The position numbers and the translations under genes were made by a program. A DNA stretch of 64,000 nucleotides from Elgaria multicarinata webbii (Eukaryota; Chordata; Lepidosauria; Squamata; Anguidae): assembly GCF_023053635.1 (NCBI RefSeq), contig NC_086171.1, forward strand, positions 16,820,006 to 16,884,005, in the 5' to 3' direction. The notes below the pieces were generated by a model. That model saw only the letters and a program-made list of their open reading frames with translations, had not been told where the DNA came from and did not search any database. The first letter of the stretch is position 1. Every line of letters starts with the position of its first letter. Shown here in pieces: positions 54,594-64,000 of this stretch.

Positions 54594-56545
54594 GCCAAAG
54601 AATCCTAATTCAGGCCCTGGAGTTCCTGATCCTGACACTTCCTTAGCAATAGGTTTAGTTAATAGCCTGTGGGACTTACTATGAAGCATGTATGTTTAGA
54701 AGAGGGATGGATGAATCCGTTGATATGTGGCTCATGCCAGTTTTGCATGAAGTCCATTCCGTTCCATTTTCATATCAGGCAGAGAATAATAAAAAGCACA
54801 AAAAATGTATTTACTTTTGTATGCAACTTCTTCCAAACATACATATTTATGTACACAACCTGGCCTCATATATACATTTTTCTTGGCAATTGTTGAGCCA
54901 AGTACTCAAAGACAGGGGAAGTGCACAGTCCAAAGGATAACTGTGTTCCAATCTCTGTGTTAGTCTGGTAAATTCAAATGAGATTGGCTCACTTTAAAAT
55001 GCAGGCTAAACGAAATTCTCCTCCATCCCTAGTTTAGAATGATGGGTGCTGATAGGTTTTGGTCCATGAATCTCTGGCCACAAATTTATTTCCCAGAGGC
55101 CCAAGTGTCCACTGCTGTCAACGGAAGGATTTTCTTTATCTTTTGCAGGGAGCAGCTTTCAAGGAAGGCTGCAGCCAGGGAGGGAAGAATTAACCTCCCA
55201 TTTCCACATCTTTTCACACCATCCCTAACAATTAAGCTTGTAAAATGCCAGGCCCTCTAACCTGATTGGTTGCAGCAACAATTGGGGCAGGCAGAGCCAG
55301 CTCTTTGAATGCAAAGAGCCCCAGTGATGAAGCATCAGCATCTGATCCAACACAGCTCTTCTTATGTTCTTATTACATCACTCTTTACTGGCCTGCTTCT
55401 TGGGAAACATTATTTAATTTTGATTCTGATAGCTGAATTCAAAACAGACAAATACACACATACCACCCTTCATCACCTCACATGGTCCCCCTTCAAAATC
55501 TTATCCACACATAGGCACACATTTCCAATTCCTTTATTTGACCCAGAATATTACCTAGTGAAAGGAGCAAATCAGTCTTTTGAAGTTGATGCTTGATTTA
55601 TAGGAATCCCCTTCCACTGCTACACGGCCAAGGATCTATACCTTCTATGGGGTTGTCTGCTGGTTAATGTCTGGCACTACATGCCTGTTCCACTGTTAAG
55701 CTCTAATTTAGTAACATAATAATATAGCAATCATCTTAACACCCAAAGGCCCATGGATTTGGGGTTGTGAAGCATGAACATGAAGTGCTTCCTGACTTGT
55801 CAGTTGTTGTCATTGTAAAAATTAAAGTAACTTGGGCATGTTCCAGCATTTTAGCATTAGAGCAAGATGAGAAAACCAACAATATTTGTGCTATCTGGCA
55901 GAAGTTTGCTTCTATTATGAAGATTGTCACTTAAAATAGGATGGGTTTTGTAGCAGTCTTATTATATCCAGTTCTGGAGACACCACAGAGCTCATTATGC
56001 GGATTGGTGTAAAGAGCACAGCAATAGTTTTATGAAACCAAAATAACAATGGACTTCTGAATTGCTTAAAGAACTTGTCTGTCTCTATATTAGTGATTCC
56101 CACAGTGACAGAATGAAATATAATCCAATCATTGGGAGGGGAAGGATTGGTCGTTGGATTAATTCTGTGCTCTTAGCTCCTTTCCCTCTTTTGTAGCAAA
56201 TGCTCTGGTATATGAAATTGTACAGTTTCATCATGAGGTTGAAGCTCTAGGTCAGTCTCTGTGGGAACCAACATCCAAATAACCCTGAGAGCAGATATAT
56301 TAAGATGGACAATGAAAAATATGGGACAATTTATAAAAAGAATACAAATGAATACTATATCATAAATGCATAAGGTGGAGCAACAATAGAAACATTATTG
56401 CTACTTTTGACTTAAGTCTATCAATAAAAATAATTTTAGGACCAGATTGTGGTCTTGGATAGATATATAACGGCAGGAATATTGGCATAGTTCCAGACTT
56501 CTACTAAGGTAACAACAATGGAATAGAGACCACATTATGAGTAGA
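54594..56545. other. No gene seen
   Basis: AT-rich intergenic sequence between TWIST1 and FERD3L. A short L3-type LINE terminus (GATCCAACACAGCTCTTCTT) lies at 55337-55375. Other ORFs have no domain. Confidence 0.35.
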
Positions 56546-57250
56546 CTTCATAGAACATAAGAGCACTGTTGGATCAGACCACAGACCTATCTTAGGGCTG
56601 AGCAACTTGTGGTCTTCCAGATGTTTTAAGCTACATGTTCCAGCAGCCCTAACCAGCTTATAGTGAAGAATGATGGGAATTGCATGCCAAATCATCTGGA
56701 GGGCCACATGTTGCCCATCACTGGCCTGTCTATTCAAGCATTCTGTGTACAATCACTACAGGAAACTCATAAGTGTACAATCACTACAGTGTACAATCAC
56801 TACAGGAAACCCATAAGCAGGACATGAGTGCAATTGCACCCTCCTGGTCATGTTCCCCAGCATACAGCCTCTGATACTAGAGGTACATAGCCATCAGGAC
56901 TAGTAGCCATTGAAAGCCTTATCCTCCATGGATTTGTCTAATCCCCTTTTAAAGTCATCTAAAGTGTTGACCATCACCACATCTTGTGCTAGCACATTCC
57001 ATAGTTTTGTTCTAGGCTGTCTGTGAAGTTATTCTTTTGGTCTGTCCTGAATCTCTCACCATTCAGCTTCGTTGGATGGCTCCAGGATCTGGTATTATGG
57101 GAGACCTATTCCCCTTTCTCTATGCCATGCATACTTTTATACAGCTTTATCATGCCCACTCTTATTCAATGCCCCCCCCGAACTAAAACTCTCCAAACAT
57201 AGAAACCTTTCCTTATGCCTCCCCACCAGTAATTCCCGTTGCCCCTTTCT
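56546..57250 (-). repeat. L3/CR1-type LINE, antisense, with nested C1 element and tandem duplication
   Basis: LINE pieces: 56546-56580 (ATAAGAGCACTGTTGGATCA) and 56723-57250 (CTTATCCTCCATGGATTTGT; ACCACATCTTGTGCTAGCAC). A Family C1 element occupies about 56590-56722. A local tandem triplication of GTACAATCACTACAG lies at 56747-56805. Confidence 0.7.
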
Positions 57251-57796
57251 TCAATGTTGCCAAGTTCAGTGGAGGAAAACAGTAAAAGGAAAGGCAACAA
57301 TTACTACAGTATGCATGGATAGAAATATAAAGTTACAGCCAATGCAGTTCAGGCAAAGAACTTGGAAACACATCTGAAGTCAAAGGGATTAAGAACCACT
57401 TCACATGATATATTTTCTGACACAAGACGTCAACCTCTGCATCAGAAAAACTATATACCCTGTTATGTGTGATGGGTGGTCTGAGTGACTTTTTTTTTTT
57501 TTTTGCTTTGGCTGGGGCACATGAGTGGGGAACTGCGGTACAAGGTGCTTCCTGACATTTGTATCCAAAACAAACAAACAAACAAACGAGAGATCCATGC
57601 AAATCTTCCTATGTTAAACCAAGTGCTCACAGTGATATGGACTGGGCAGGCTGGGTGTACGTGGGCTGACCCCCTCAGACTTCACACCTCCTGAACACTT
57701 TTGAAATCCTCCCCAATTTCAGTTCCTTGGGAAGCACTGTGTTTGGGGAGGAGAGGGGCAAAGAGAGGGAATCTAATATCGCCTAGTACCATAATT
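57251..57796. other. No gene seen
   Basis: Contains a poly-T run at 57488-57503 and an (AAAC)n near 57568-57587. Likely the intergenic sequence just beyond the FERD3L 3' end. Confidence 0.35.
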
Positions 57797-58988
57797 TATT
57801 CAATTTATTGAAACAAAGGTTACATTTTATTACTTTGTAGCTGTGAAAATTCAATCTTTCATAAAAATAATAATAGAAAAAAGAAAAGAGAAGGGTACAA
57901 TCATGCCCAGCTCCATTCTGGGCTCCAGCATCTGTTGTCCTTTGCCAGAAGCCTTTCTAAAATTGCCTTCATTTCCTTCTCTTGCTAAGGTGAAAAAGTA
58001 GTGACATTTTAAAGTCTCTCTTTCTTTTTCTCTCTCAAGAGAGAGAGAGAGAGAGAGAGAGGAAAGGAAAGGAGAGGAAAGGAAAGGGGCTAGGGCTGTA
58101 AATGTCTTCAGCCCTAGACTGTTCCTCCTATCCACTCTCTTATTGAAGCGAGATGGGGCAAAATCCCCCTTCCACATCTGCTCTGATCCCTTCAATTGTC
58201 GCTCCCTCCCCCTCAGCTGATGCACATGGCACTTCCAAATCGCAGCACGTTTGAAAAACCAAAGAGGCATTTAACGTCAGGCTTAGTTTGGTCCTGATCA
58301 TCAGCCAGCACTGCATCCTCTTTTACTCAGTGCAGGGACACATTCAGCTTGGGGCATTTCCCCCAAAGAGCTCAGGTCCCAATTGCCCAATCACACCCTC
58401 CTTTTCAGCACTTTGTCCCTTCTTCTTCCTCTTTCTCCTTCTCCTTGATTTTCTTCAGGGTCTTCTCAACATTGGGTGGTCCCCACCTCTCCCCCGCCAG
58501 CACTCCTTCCCTTGCCTTTGACACCCTCCCTGGATGCTGTCAACCCCCCACCCCCGGTCCTTTCACTTCTGATGGGACTCAAGGAAGAAAGAGTGTCCCC
58601 AATTCCCCTGCCATATCCAAACGGCTTCTCGTTAGTTGCCATTAGCACATTGGGCAGCCTCTTCTCTCTAAAAAGAAACCTCAGAGGACTGGAAGGAACA
58701 GAGAAGTCCTTCGCCAGGAAACAGCCTCTCTCCATCATCCAAGATGCCAATTCCTGGATCGCTGCGCTGGTGCATTCTTTAAAACGAAAAAAGAAAAAGT
58801 AGACTAGAGAATCCACCCAGATGTAGACTAGAGAATCCACTCAGGAGCTCTGCCTTCTTCAGCTTGGGTTGGCGGCCCCCTATCTGTGCCTTCTAGCCTG
58901 CGCACCCTGGCATTGCTGCTGCTGCTGCTGCTCCTTTCCTCTCTCCATGCCTGGATGGCCCTGCTGCCTCTCCTGCCCCGCCGCCTCT
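57797..58988 (-). other. Possible FERD3L 3' UTR
   Basis: Downstream of the FERD3L stop the first AATAAA hexamers on the minus strand are at 57826-57831, then 57804-57809 and 57795-57800, giving a predicted 3' UTR of about 1.17 kb. The stretch is repeat-poor apart from a (GA)n at 58037-58062 and a direct duplication of TAGACTAGAGAATCCAC at 58800-58838. The transcript end is inferred only from these signals. Confidence 0.35.
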
Positions 58989-59537
58989 CTAGCTGGCTTT
59001 GGAACCCCCCAGCAGCTCGGTCATGAAGGAGATGTAGACGATGGCCAGGCGCAGCGTCTCGATCCTGGAGAGGCGCTTCTCGTAGGCGAAAGTGGGCACC
59101 TTCTTCCTCAGCTGGTCAAAGGCTTCGTTGAGGTTGAACATCCTCTTCCTCTCGCGGACGTTGGCCGCCTGGCGCTGCGTGTGGGTGATGACCCGCTTTC
59201 GCTTGGCTCTGCCGCGCAAAGCAGCCTTCCTCCTCGGTCCCCCCTCTTCTTCTTCTTCCTCCTCCTCCCCCTCTTCTTCCTCTTCTCCCTCCTCGGGGAC
59301 CCCGTCCTCCAAACCGTCGAGTCCCCCGGTAGCAGCAGCAGCAGCAGCGAAAGATCTGGGCGCTCCGGCCGAGGTGGGAAACCCACAGAGGTCCAAGCAG
59401 GGCATCTTCTCTCGGAGGCCTTCCTCCTCGTCCTCCTCGTCCTCGGCGAGATCGCCCAACAAATCCAGCATGGACGAGGGGGTCCCCCAGTCTTCCTTGG
59501 CCGCGGGCCATTCGCTGACCTTGGTGGGGCCGTTCAT
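58989..59537 (-). CDS. FERD3L: Fer3-like protein (NATO3), bHLH transcription factor
   Basis: FERD3L is a nuclear bHLH factor that pairs with E-proteins and acts in floor-plate and midbrain neurogenesis. The product is 182 residues; human is 166. The bHLH lies at about 118-175, with basic [20 protein letters not shown], helix 1/loop [17 protein letters not shown] and helix 2 [18 protein letters not shown], almost identical to human. PTF1A and TWIST differ at many of these positions. KRKR (112-115) may be a nuclear signal. Acidic runs lie at 32-39 and 82-98, and an alanine run at 64-69. SMLDLLGDL (22-30) resembles human VLDFVADL. The ATG at 59537 is the first after an in-frame TAA at 59568-59570, though its context is weak. 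One uninterrupted exon, as in mammals. It lies about 23 kb upstream of TWIST1 on the same strand, as in other vertebrates. Confidence 0.95.
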   Translation of the reverse strand: MNGPTKVSEWPAAKEDWGTPSSMLDLLGDLAEDEEDEEEGLREKMPCLDLCGFPTSAGAPRSFAAAAAATGGLDGLEDGVPEEGEEEEEGEEEEEEEEGGPRRKAALRGRAKRKRVITHTQRQAANVRERKRMFNLNEAFDQLRKKVPTFAYEKRLSRIETLRLAIVYISFMTELLGGSKAS

Positions 59538-59939
59538 GGAGGACTGGCGGCGGCGGCGGCTGATGTCTTAGTTATTTCCACGGGGGTTGTTCCTCTGGGG
59601 CCAGACTCCGAGGCCCGAGGATGCGGGGCGGGCGGGCATTAATATTGATCACCCGAGGGATAACCGGATTAGGGGGCTCGGAGGAGGGAGCGGCCCGGCG
59701 GATTGGGCTGATGAGAAGCGACAGGCCAAAGCGAACGGCCGTCGAGCAGGCAGCCTTGGCCCAAGCCTGGTTCCTCTTTGGCAAACGGCCCCGCGCTCCT
59801 ACCTGCGGAGCGGGGCTTTTCTTTCCTTCTGCAGCCGCGACCAAAGGATTTTCTATCCATGGACAGAGCGGGTCGGTGGGTGGGGTTTTTCTTTTGGGGG
59901 GGGGGAGAGAATGCGAGGGAAGCTTTTCCAATTGATGTC
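59538..59939 (-). promoter_or_regulatory. FERD3L 5' flank, CpG-rich
   Basis: GC-rich sequence with (GGC)n next to the ATG and, on the minus strand, CAATATTAATGCC (59635-59650), which might serve as a TATA-like element, and a CTAATCC homeodomain word (59665-59672). The transcription start cannot be fixed from sequence. Confidence 0.35.
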
Positions 59940-60090
59940 AGACAAGCGCAGGGAGCCCTTTAATGATGTCCTGAAGAGGGACCCTGGCTGCCAAGGGTCA
60001 CGGGGGAATGTTTGTCCCGTCTCCCAGCGCAATGGGAGATTGAATGGCAGGGCCTCCATTAGCCTAAGCAAGCATTGGCGGGGGTGGAGG
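59940..60090 (-). promoter_or_regulatory. Candidate FERD3L upstream control block with forkhead site
   Basis: A repeat-free block 400-550 bp upstream of the ATG. It contains TGTTTGT (60009-60015; ACAAACA on the gene strand), fitting the forkhead consensus TRTTTRY, a CCAAT word (60074-60078), CCATTAGCC-type homeodomain sequence and paired TGATGTC words (59933-59939 and 59963-59969). FOXA2 is reported to control mouse Nato3 through a conserved upstream promoter; the assignment here is inference. Confidence 0.4.
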
Positions 60091-60740
60091 AGAAAACCTC
60101 CATGCCATTCCCAATAGTAACCCTTGGAACTCTTAAAAGAAGAAGAAGAAGAAGCCCACCCGCCCTTCCAGCCCGCCCCTCTTCTGTTCAAAGTGTGCAA
60201 ATATCGACGCAGCAGGGCAGGCAAACACCGGCTTGCAAAGGGAAACCTTGGGTCTCCATGCGTCCCGCTCAAAGCGCTTCATCCAGGGGGCTACTTCGGA
60301 GCTCTTCGTGGCCGAAAAGCGGGGGCGCGAGAGGGAGAAGAGGGAATCTGAACGAAAATAAATGAAATACATCATTTAGGGAGATCTCTTTCCCGTGTCT
60401 GAGGCTACGCCTGGTGGATTCATGGGGTGGGGTGGGGTGAGGTGTACAACCCATCTTTTAATGTCTCATTGTGAATCATAATTCCAGGAGCAAGACGTCG
60501 GTCTTTACCTTGTGAATCTGTGCAACTCCCTCTCAAGTCCCCCCCCCCCCCAACCCTGAAATGGCACCCCTGATGATGTGTAACCTTTCCATTTCCTATT
60601 CAAGAGAAAAAGGAGGGGGGAATCTGGGTTTTATTACTTTGAGGACCAGACGAAAGATGCTGTTGATATTAGGAAGCCACTACTACTACTACACTACTAC
60701 AGCCACATGCGTTCTAATTCGGTGGAATTCAAATCAATTC
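60091..60740. other. No gene seen
   Basis: Includes (GAA)n at about 60138-60155, poly-C at 60540-60552 and a (CTA)n at 60680-60700. Confidence 0.4.
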
Positions 60741-60839
60741 TCAAACCACAAATGAGCCCCGTGACACCTTAAAGACTAACAGTTTTCATGGGCCACGCTC
60801 CACTTTATCAGACGCATGAAGTGTTATCCTGAGCTGCAG

Positions 60840-60885
<46 letters not shown>
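60741..60885 (-). repeat. Unclassified reptile repeat ending in (TA)n
   Basis: GACACCTTAAAGACTAACAG and CTTTATCAGACGCATGAAGT match 22555-22735 and the inverse of 44640-44790. It is followed by about 21 TA units (60843-60885). Confidence 0.6.
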
Positions 60886-60887
<2 letters not shown>

Positions 60888-61079
60888 ATCAATCAGTTAT
60901 TCCGATTTTAAATTTGTCCTAAAATCGTTAGTGAAAGTTACAGGAATTTCACCTCAACTTTCACTTAAACAGATGCCTGTCCTTTCTTAAAACGCCCTCA
61001 GATGACAGCCTCATGATTTGCTGTGGGTTCTTTCTTCCCAGTCTTCAGCTGGAATGACAGCAGAATTCAACCAAAGACT

Positions 61080-61185
61080 ATTGGTTTGTTTGTTTGTTTA
61101 TTTATCCCTCGCCTTTTCATTAAAAAAAGAAAAGACACTCGGGATGGCTAACAGCAATAAAAACAAGATTAAAGTAAGCACAATT
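61080..61185 (-). repeat. LINE 3' tail, antisense
   Basis: TTTGTTTGTTTGTTTATTTA then CTCGCCTTTTCATTAAAA and an AACAGCAATAAAAACAAG block. Confidence 0.5.
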
Positions 61186-61824
61186 AAATCACTGCAGGCT
61201 TTTGCAATGTTACAAGAACTTTGGTTCCTATTGCAGGTGCTTTTAAACAAATGGTTTGACTGCCCTTTAGCAACGTGTAATTAGTTCTTTACTTTGGAAG
61301 ATTTTTTTTTAAAGCTATTCTCAAAAAGAGCATAGTTAGAGTCTCACTTGGTTGGCTCTCCAGGTCAGTAAACATTCCCCCCCAATACCCCCCCCCCCAA
61401 TTTGTTACACACTGGGCAGCTGCTGCTGAAAATCAAACAGCCTTTGCTGCGGAAAACGAGAAGAGAAAGATTAGTCCTTGACTCCTCTTTAAGACGAGAC
61501 ACATAGCTTTCCTCTGCTTCGCTTCCATTAAATGTTTTGAAAAGTGAACAATCTGGGTCATCTCAGACGCAGGCAACCCGAGGGCATGGAGAATGATGTT
61601 ATAACTTGGAGAAAACATCCTGTATGGAAACAGTGGGTACAAAGGTCCTATTAAGTACATTGGACAGCTCCCGGAACTCAGCATCCTCTAAGGTGGATGA
61701 AACAGGTAAACATCCTTTATACCACCATATCTTGTTTTCCTTCCCGATCTCCTTTAAATATTTCTTAATCATACAATCCCAGTCAAATTTATTTGGTTCC
61801 CTCTCTGTCCCCGTGCAACATATG
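61186..61824. other. No gene seen
   Basis: Repeat-poor sequence with poly-C runs near 61377-61400; no domain in overlapping ORFs. Confidence 0.35.
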
Positions 61825-61851
61825 GTGTGTGTGTGTGTGTGTGTGTGTGTG
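61825..61851. repeat. (GT)n microsatellite
   Basis: About 13 units. Confidence 0.9.
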
Positions 61852-61989
61852 TTAAGATAGTGTTCACCTTCGTTTCACCAGTGGGGATGCAATTATTGCA
61901 ATAAAAATATTTTGAACATCATTTATTTTCTATCACTGCTTTCAAGCGATTGCTGTGTTGCCATTTGTTTTGCATCCCGTGCAGTGCAA

Positions 61990-62048
61990 TAGAATCCATG
62001 TCTACACTGAAGTAAGCCTCATTCAGTTCAGTGGGATTTACTGAGGAA
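61990..62048. repeat. Family A palindromic repeat
   Basis: CTACACTGAAGTAAGCCTCA then TTCAGTGGGATTTACTGAGG. Confidence 0.65.
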
Positions 62049-62329
62049 AGCAAACAGACAATTGAGTAGGAAGTAGAAGGTGCAAGATATCCACAAAATG
62101 ATTAGTAAAGTAAGGTTTTAAGAATGTGGACTGCTTCATTTCAGAAAATGTGCAGTTGGTGATATTCTATGAAAACTGTATTACATCCTGTGGTGATGGT
62201 TACTACTCTTGTTTCCTTGTAAAGACACAGAACTGGACCAATACAAACTGTCCCTCTGAGAACAGAAGATTTCTGTTAATAGAGGGGAATATGTGGCCCT
62301 GCAGAGATTGTTCCCATCAGCACTAGCGT

Positions 62330-62560
62330 AAGAACATAAGACGTGCCCTGCTGGATCAGACCAAGGGTCCATCTAGTCCAGCACTCTGTTCACACAGTGA
62401 CCAACCAGCTGTCGACCAGGGATCCAGAAAGCAGCACATACAATGGTGAGGGATACTGGAAATTGCAGTTCAAGAACAGCTTGAGGGCAGCAGGTCCCCC
62501 AGTTCAGTGTTAGCCCCTTTTCTGTGCCTCTCAAATCTGCTCTGGAGGTTGCAATATCCA
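62330..62560 (-). repeat. L3/CR1-type LINE 3' end, antisense
   Basis: TAAGAACATAAGACGTGCCC, TGGATCAGACCAAGGGTCCA and CAGTGACCAACCAGCTGTCG. Near-consensus in its first 90 bp. Confidence 0.8.
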
Positions 62561-62964
62561 CTGGAGTAAGTTTTGTGGGTGCAGGGTGGGGGGATAGGAA
62601 GAGTAAGTTTCATTGCATAAGCAATACCACAAAGACATCAGACTGTGATAAAAATGAAAAAAGAATGTGTGAAGACCTTTTCTTTTGATGGAAACTCATT
62701 TGGATCAGAAGCAGTGGCAAGGGATACTGTTATATTCCTCAGACACAGAGAGTTTATAAGAAGAAAATGTTGCGTGGGATCTTAAGTGGATGTTAACATT
62801 TTATTTCAAGACTCACTTACAAAACAGACAAGGGCCAAAACATAGCAGTGATGTTATGTCAATGGACCAATTATCCCAAATGTCCTTTGTCCTCAGAAAT
62901 AGGAAATGTGGAACATAGCAACAGCTAACAGTCACCACTCCCGTGATATGGCATTAAGGGATTA
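62561..62964. other. No gene seen
   Basis: AT-rich, unique-looking sequence. Confidence 0.35.
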
Positions 62965-63175
62965 TAGGTTAATCATAGGAACACTGGAAGCTGCTGTATG
63001 CTGAGTCAGACCATTAGTTCATCTAGCTCATTATTGCCAACACTGACTGGCAGCGGTTCTCTAGGGTTTAGAAAGGATTCTTTCCCAGCCCTACCCGAAG
63101 ATGCTGGAGATTAAACCTGAGACCTTTGGCATGCAAAGCAGCTGAGTTTCCACTGAGCTGAACAGCTGCTGAGCT
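62965..63175 (+). repeat. Reptile interspersed repeat
   Basis: AGGAACACTGGAAGCTGCTG, GAGTCAGACCATTAGTTCAT, ACTGACTGGCAGCGGTTCTC and TGGCATGCAAAGCAGCTGAG. Full order of the family found in part at 5475-5620 and 41400-41515. Confidence 0.6.
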
Positions 63176-63715
63176 TTGCACATGAGTTTACTTTGAGACT
63201 CATGTAAAATATTCTGACAAGTAGCAAGGCAATCTATGGCTGAATTTTTAGAACAGGGGTCCCCAATGCAGTGCCTGCATCTTCAGTGGTACCTGTGAAG
63301 GAGTTCCCAACGTGGCACTCATGGTCACTTACAAAACTTTTTATTTCCATTTTTTAATATATGGATTTGTATATATCTGAAGCAATGACTATATATGAAA
63401 TGCATACAACTTTCTAGCAATGATATACAGGCTTTGACAAAATTGAACCAAATAAGTATCTATTTAAATGTGGCATCTATATGCCACCTGTTCAATATCT
63501 AAAGCATTGCAAGGTCCTCAATCAATTGCATTATGGGAGATGACTGTTCATCTTTCCAATATTGTTAGCTGTCAAAAAGGTGCTGAGAATCCATTTACAC
63601 GGATCGTTTGTTAATTTACATGAAGTAAGTAAATAATTTAAAAGGCTGCATATATCAGTGAATATTAAAGACTGTTCCAGCACAAAATGTATGTGGGTAA
63701 TAACCTTCTGCTGTG
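63176..63715. other. No gene seen
   Basis: AT-rich sequence with no supported feature. Confidence 0.35.
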
Positions 63716-63806
63716 ATATATGATACCTGCTGAAATTCCCTTTCCTATACAACTGTTAAAGATACAGGAGCCCTGTCCTCCTTTCCATATGGTCACCCTA
63801 ATAGTC
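63716..63806 (-). repeat. Family D fragment
   Basis: GATACCTGCTGAAATTCCCT to CCATATGGTCACCCTA: only the outer arm is present. Confidence 0.75.
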
Positions 63807-64000
63807 CAGGGATAGGCAGCATGAGTAGGTAGTGATGTGCAACTCTACATGTGTCTGCTCAAAAGTAAGCCTCAGAAAATTGAATGGCACGTTTTGAAAA
63901 ATAAATAAATAACACATTTTCTTACTGGCAGCTTGGATAGTGGTGGGCATTCTACTCTTGAGAGCAAATCCATCAATTGACATCTGCAACTCTTCAGTAA
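63807..64000. other. Window edge, Family A remnant and AT-rich sequence
   Basis: GTCTGCTCAAAAGTAAGCCT (63851-63870) is a Family A arm; the rest shows no gene. Confidence 0.4.

Noticed and set aside
58989-59537. PTF1A or another Fer-type bHLH
   Set aside because: [19 protein letters not shown] and the intact [20 protein letters not shown] helix fit FERD3L; locus context agrees.

Overview
This is vertebrate nuclear DNA, most likely from a lizard. The repeat background is reptilian: CR1 and L3-type LINE 3' ends, tRNA-derived SINEs with visible A and B boxes, and several families of short palindromic MITE-like elements. I recognise two host genes, both basic helix-loop-helix (bHLH) transcription factors on the minus strand: TWIST1 (coding 35120-35746) and FERD3L/NATO3 (coding 58989-59537). 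FERD3L lies about 23 kb upstream of TWIST1 in the same orientation, as in the mammalian HDAC9-TWIST1-FERD3L block. No HDAC9 exon is visible, so positions 1-29.9 kb read as the downstream intergenic flank of TWIST1.

TWIST1 can be modelled completely. A TATA-like/CCAAT promoter lies near 36.1 kb. Exon 1 holds the whole coding sequence and a short upstream ORF, and ends at a GTAAGC donor at 35083/35082. The intron is 4.34 kb (30746-35082) and contains MITE copies and a Z-DNA-type hairpin. Exon 2 is non-coding (about 29950-30745); its first bases and its last 120 bases match the human TWIST1 3' UTR as I remember it. The human intron is only about half a kilobase, so this one is greatly expanded. 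FERD3L is a single coding exon with a GC-rich 5' flank; a forkhead motif lies about 470 bp upstream of its ATG.

The rest is mostly repeats. Family names here are my own. Family A is a palindrome of about 75-95 bp centred on a CCCATTGA...CAATGGG core, with some 40 copies, densest at 20-29 kb. Family B is a related element with a GATCCAGATTTAGT-like end. Family C comprises C1 (CCTCCAGATGTTTTGGACTA type) and C2 (AAGTCCTACAACTCCCAGCA type). Family D is a nested palindrome of about 325 bp that also occurs as 165-bp halves. Family E has ends like AGATCTACACCAAGCAGGAT. There is also one 520-bp element with TTA target duplication (PIF/Harbinger-like) and a short relative.

Stretches with few repeats that could hold regulatory DNA are 13.13-13.76, 22.99-23.45, 29.29-29.94, 39.24-39.38 and 59.94-60.09 kb. 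TWIST1 acts in cranial mesenchyme, limb and neural crest; FERD3L acts in the neural floor plate and midbrain. Both are compact genes in a gene-poor interval, which fits control by distal elements. I found no virus-like element and no prokaryotic-type system.
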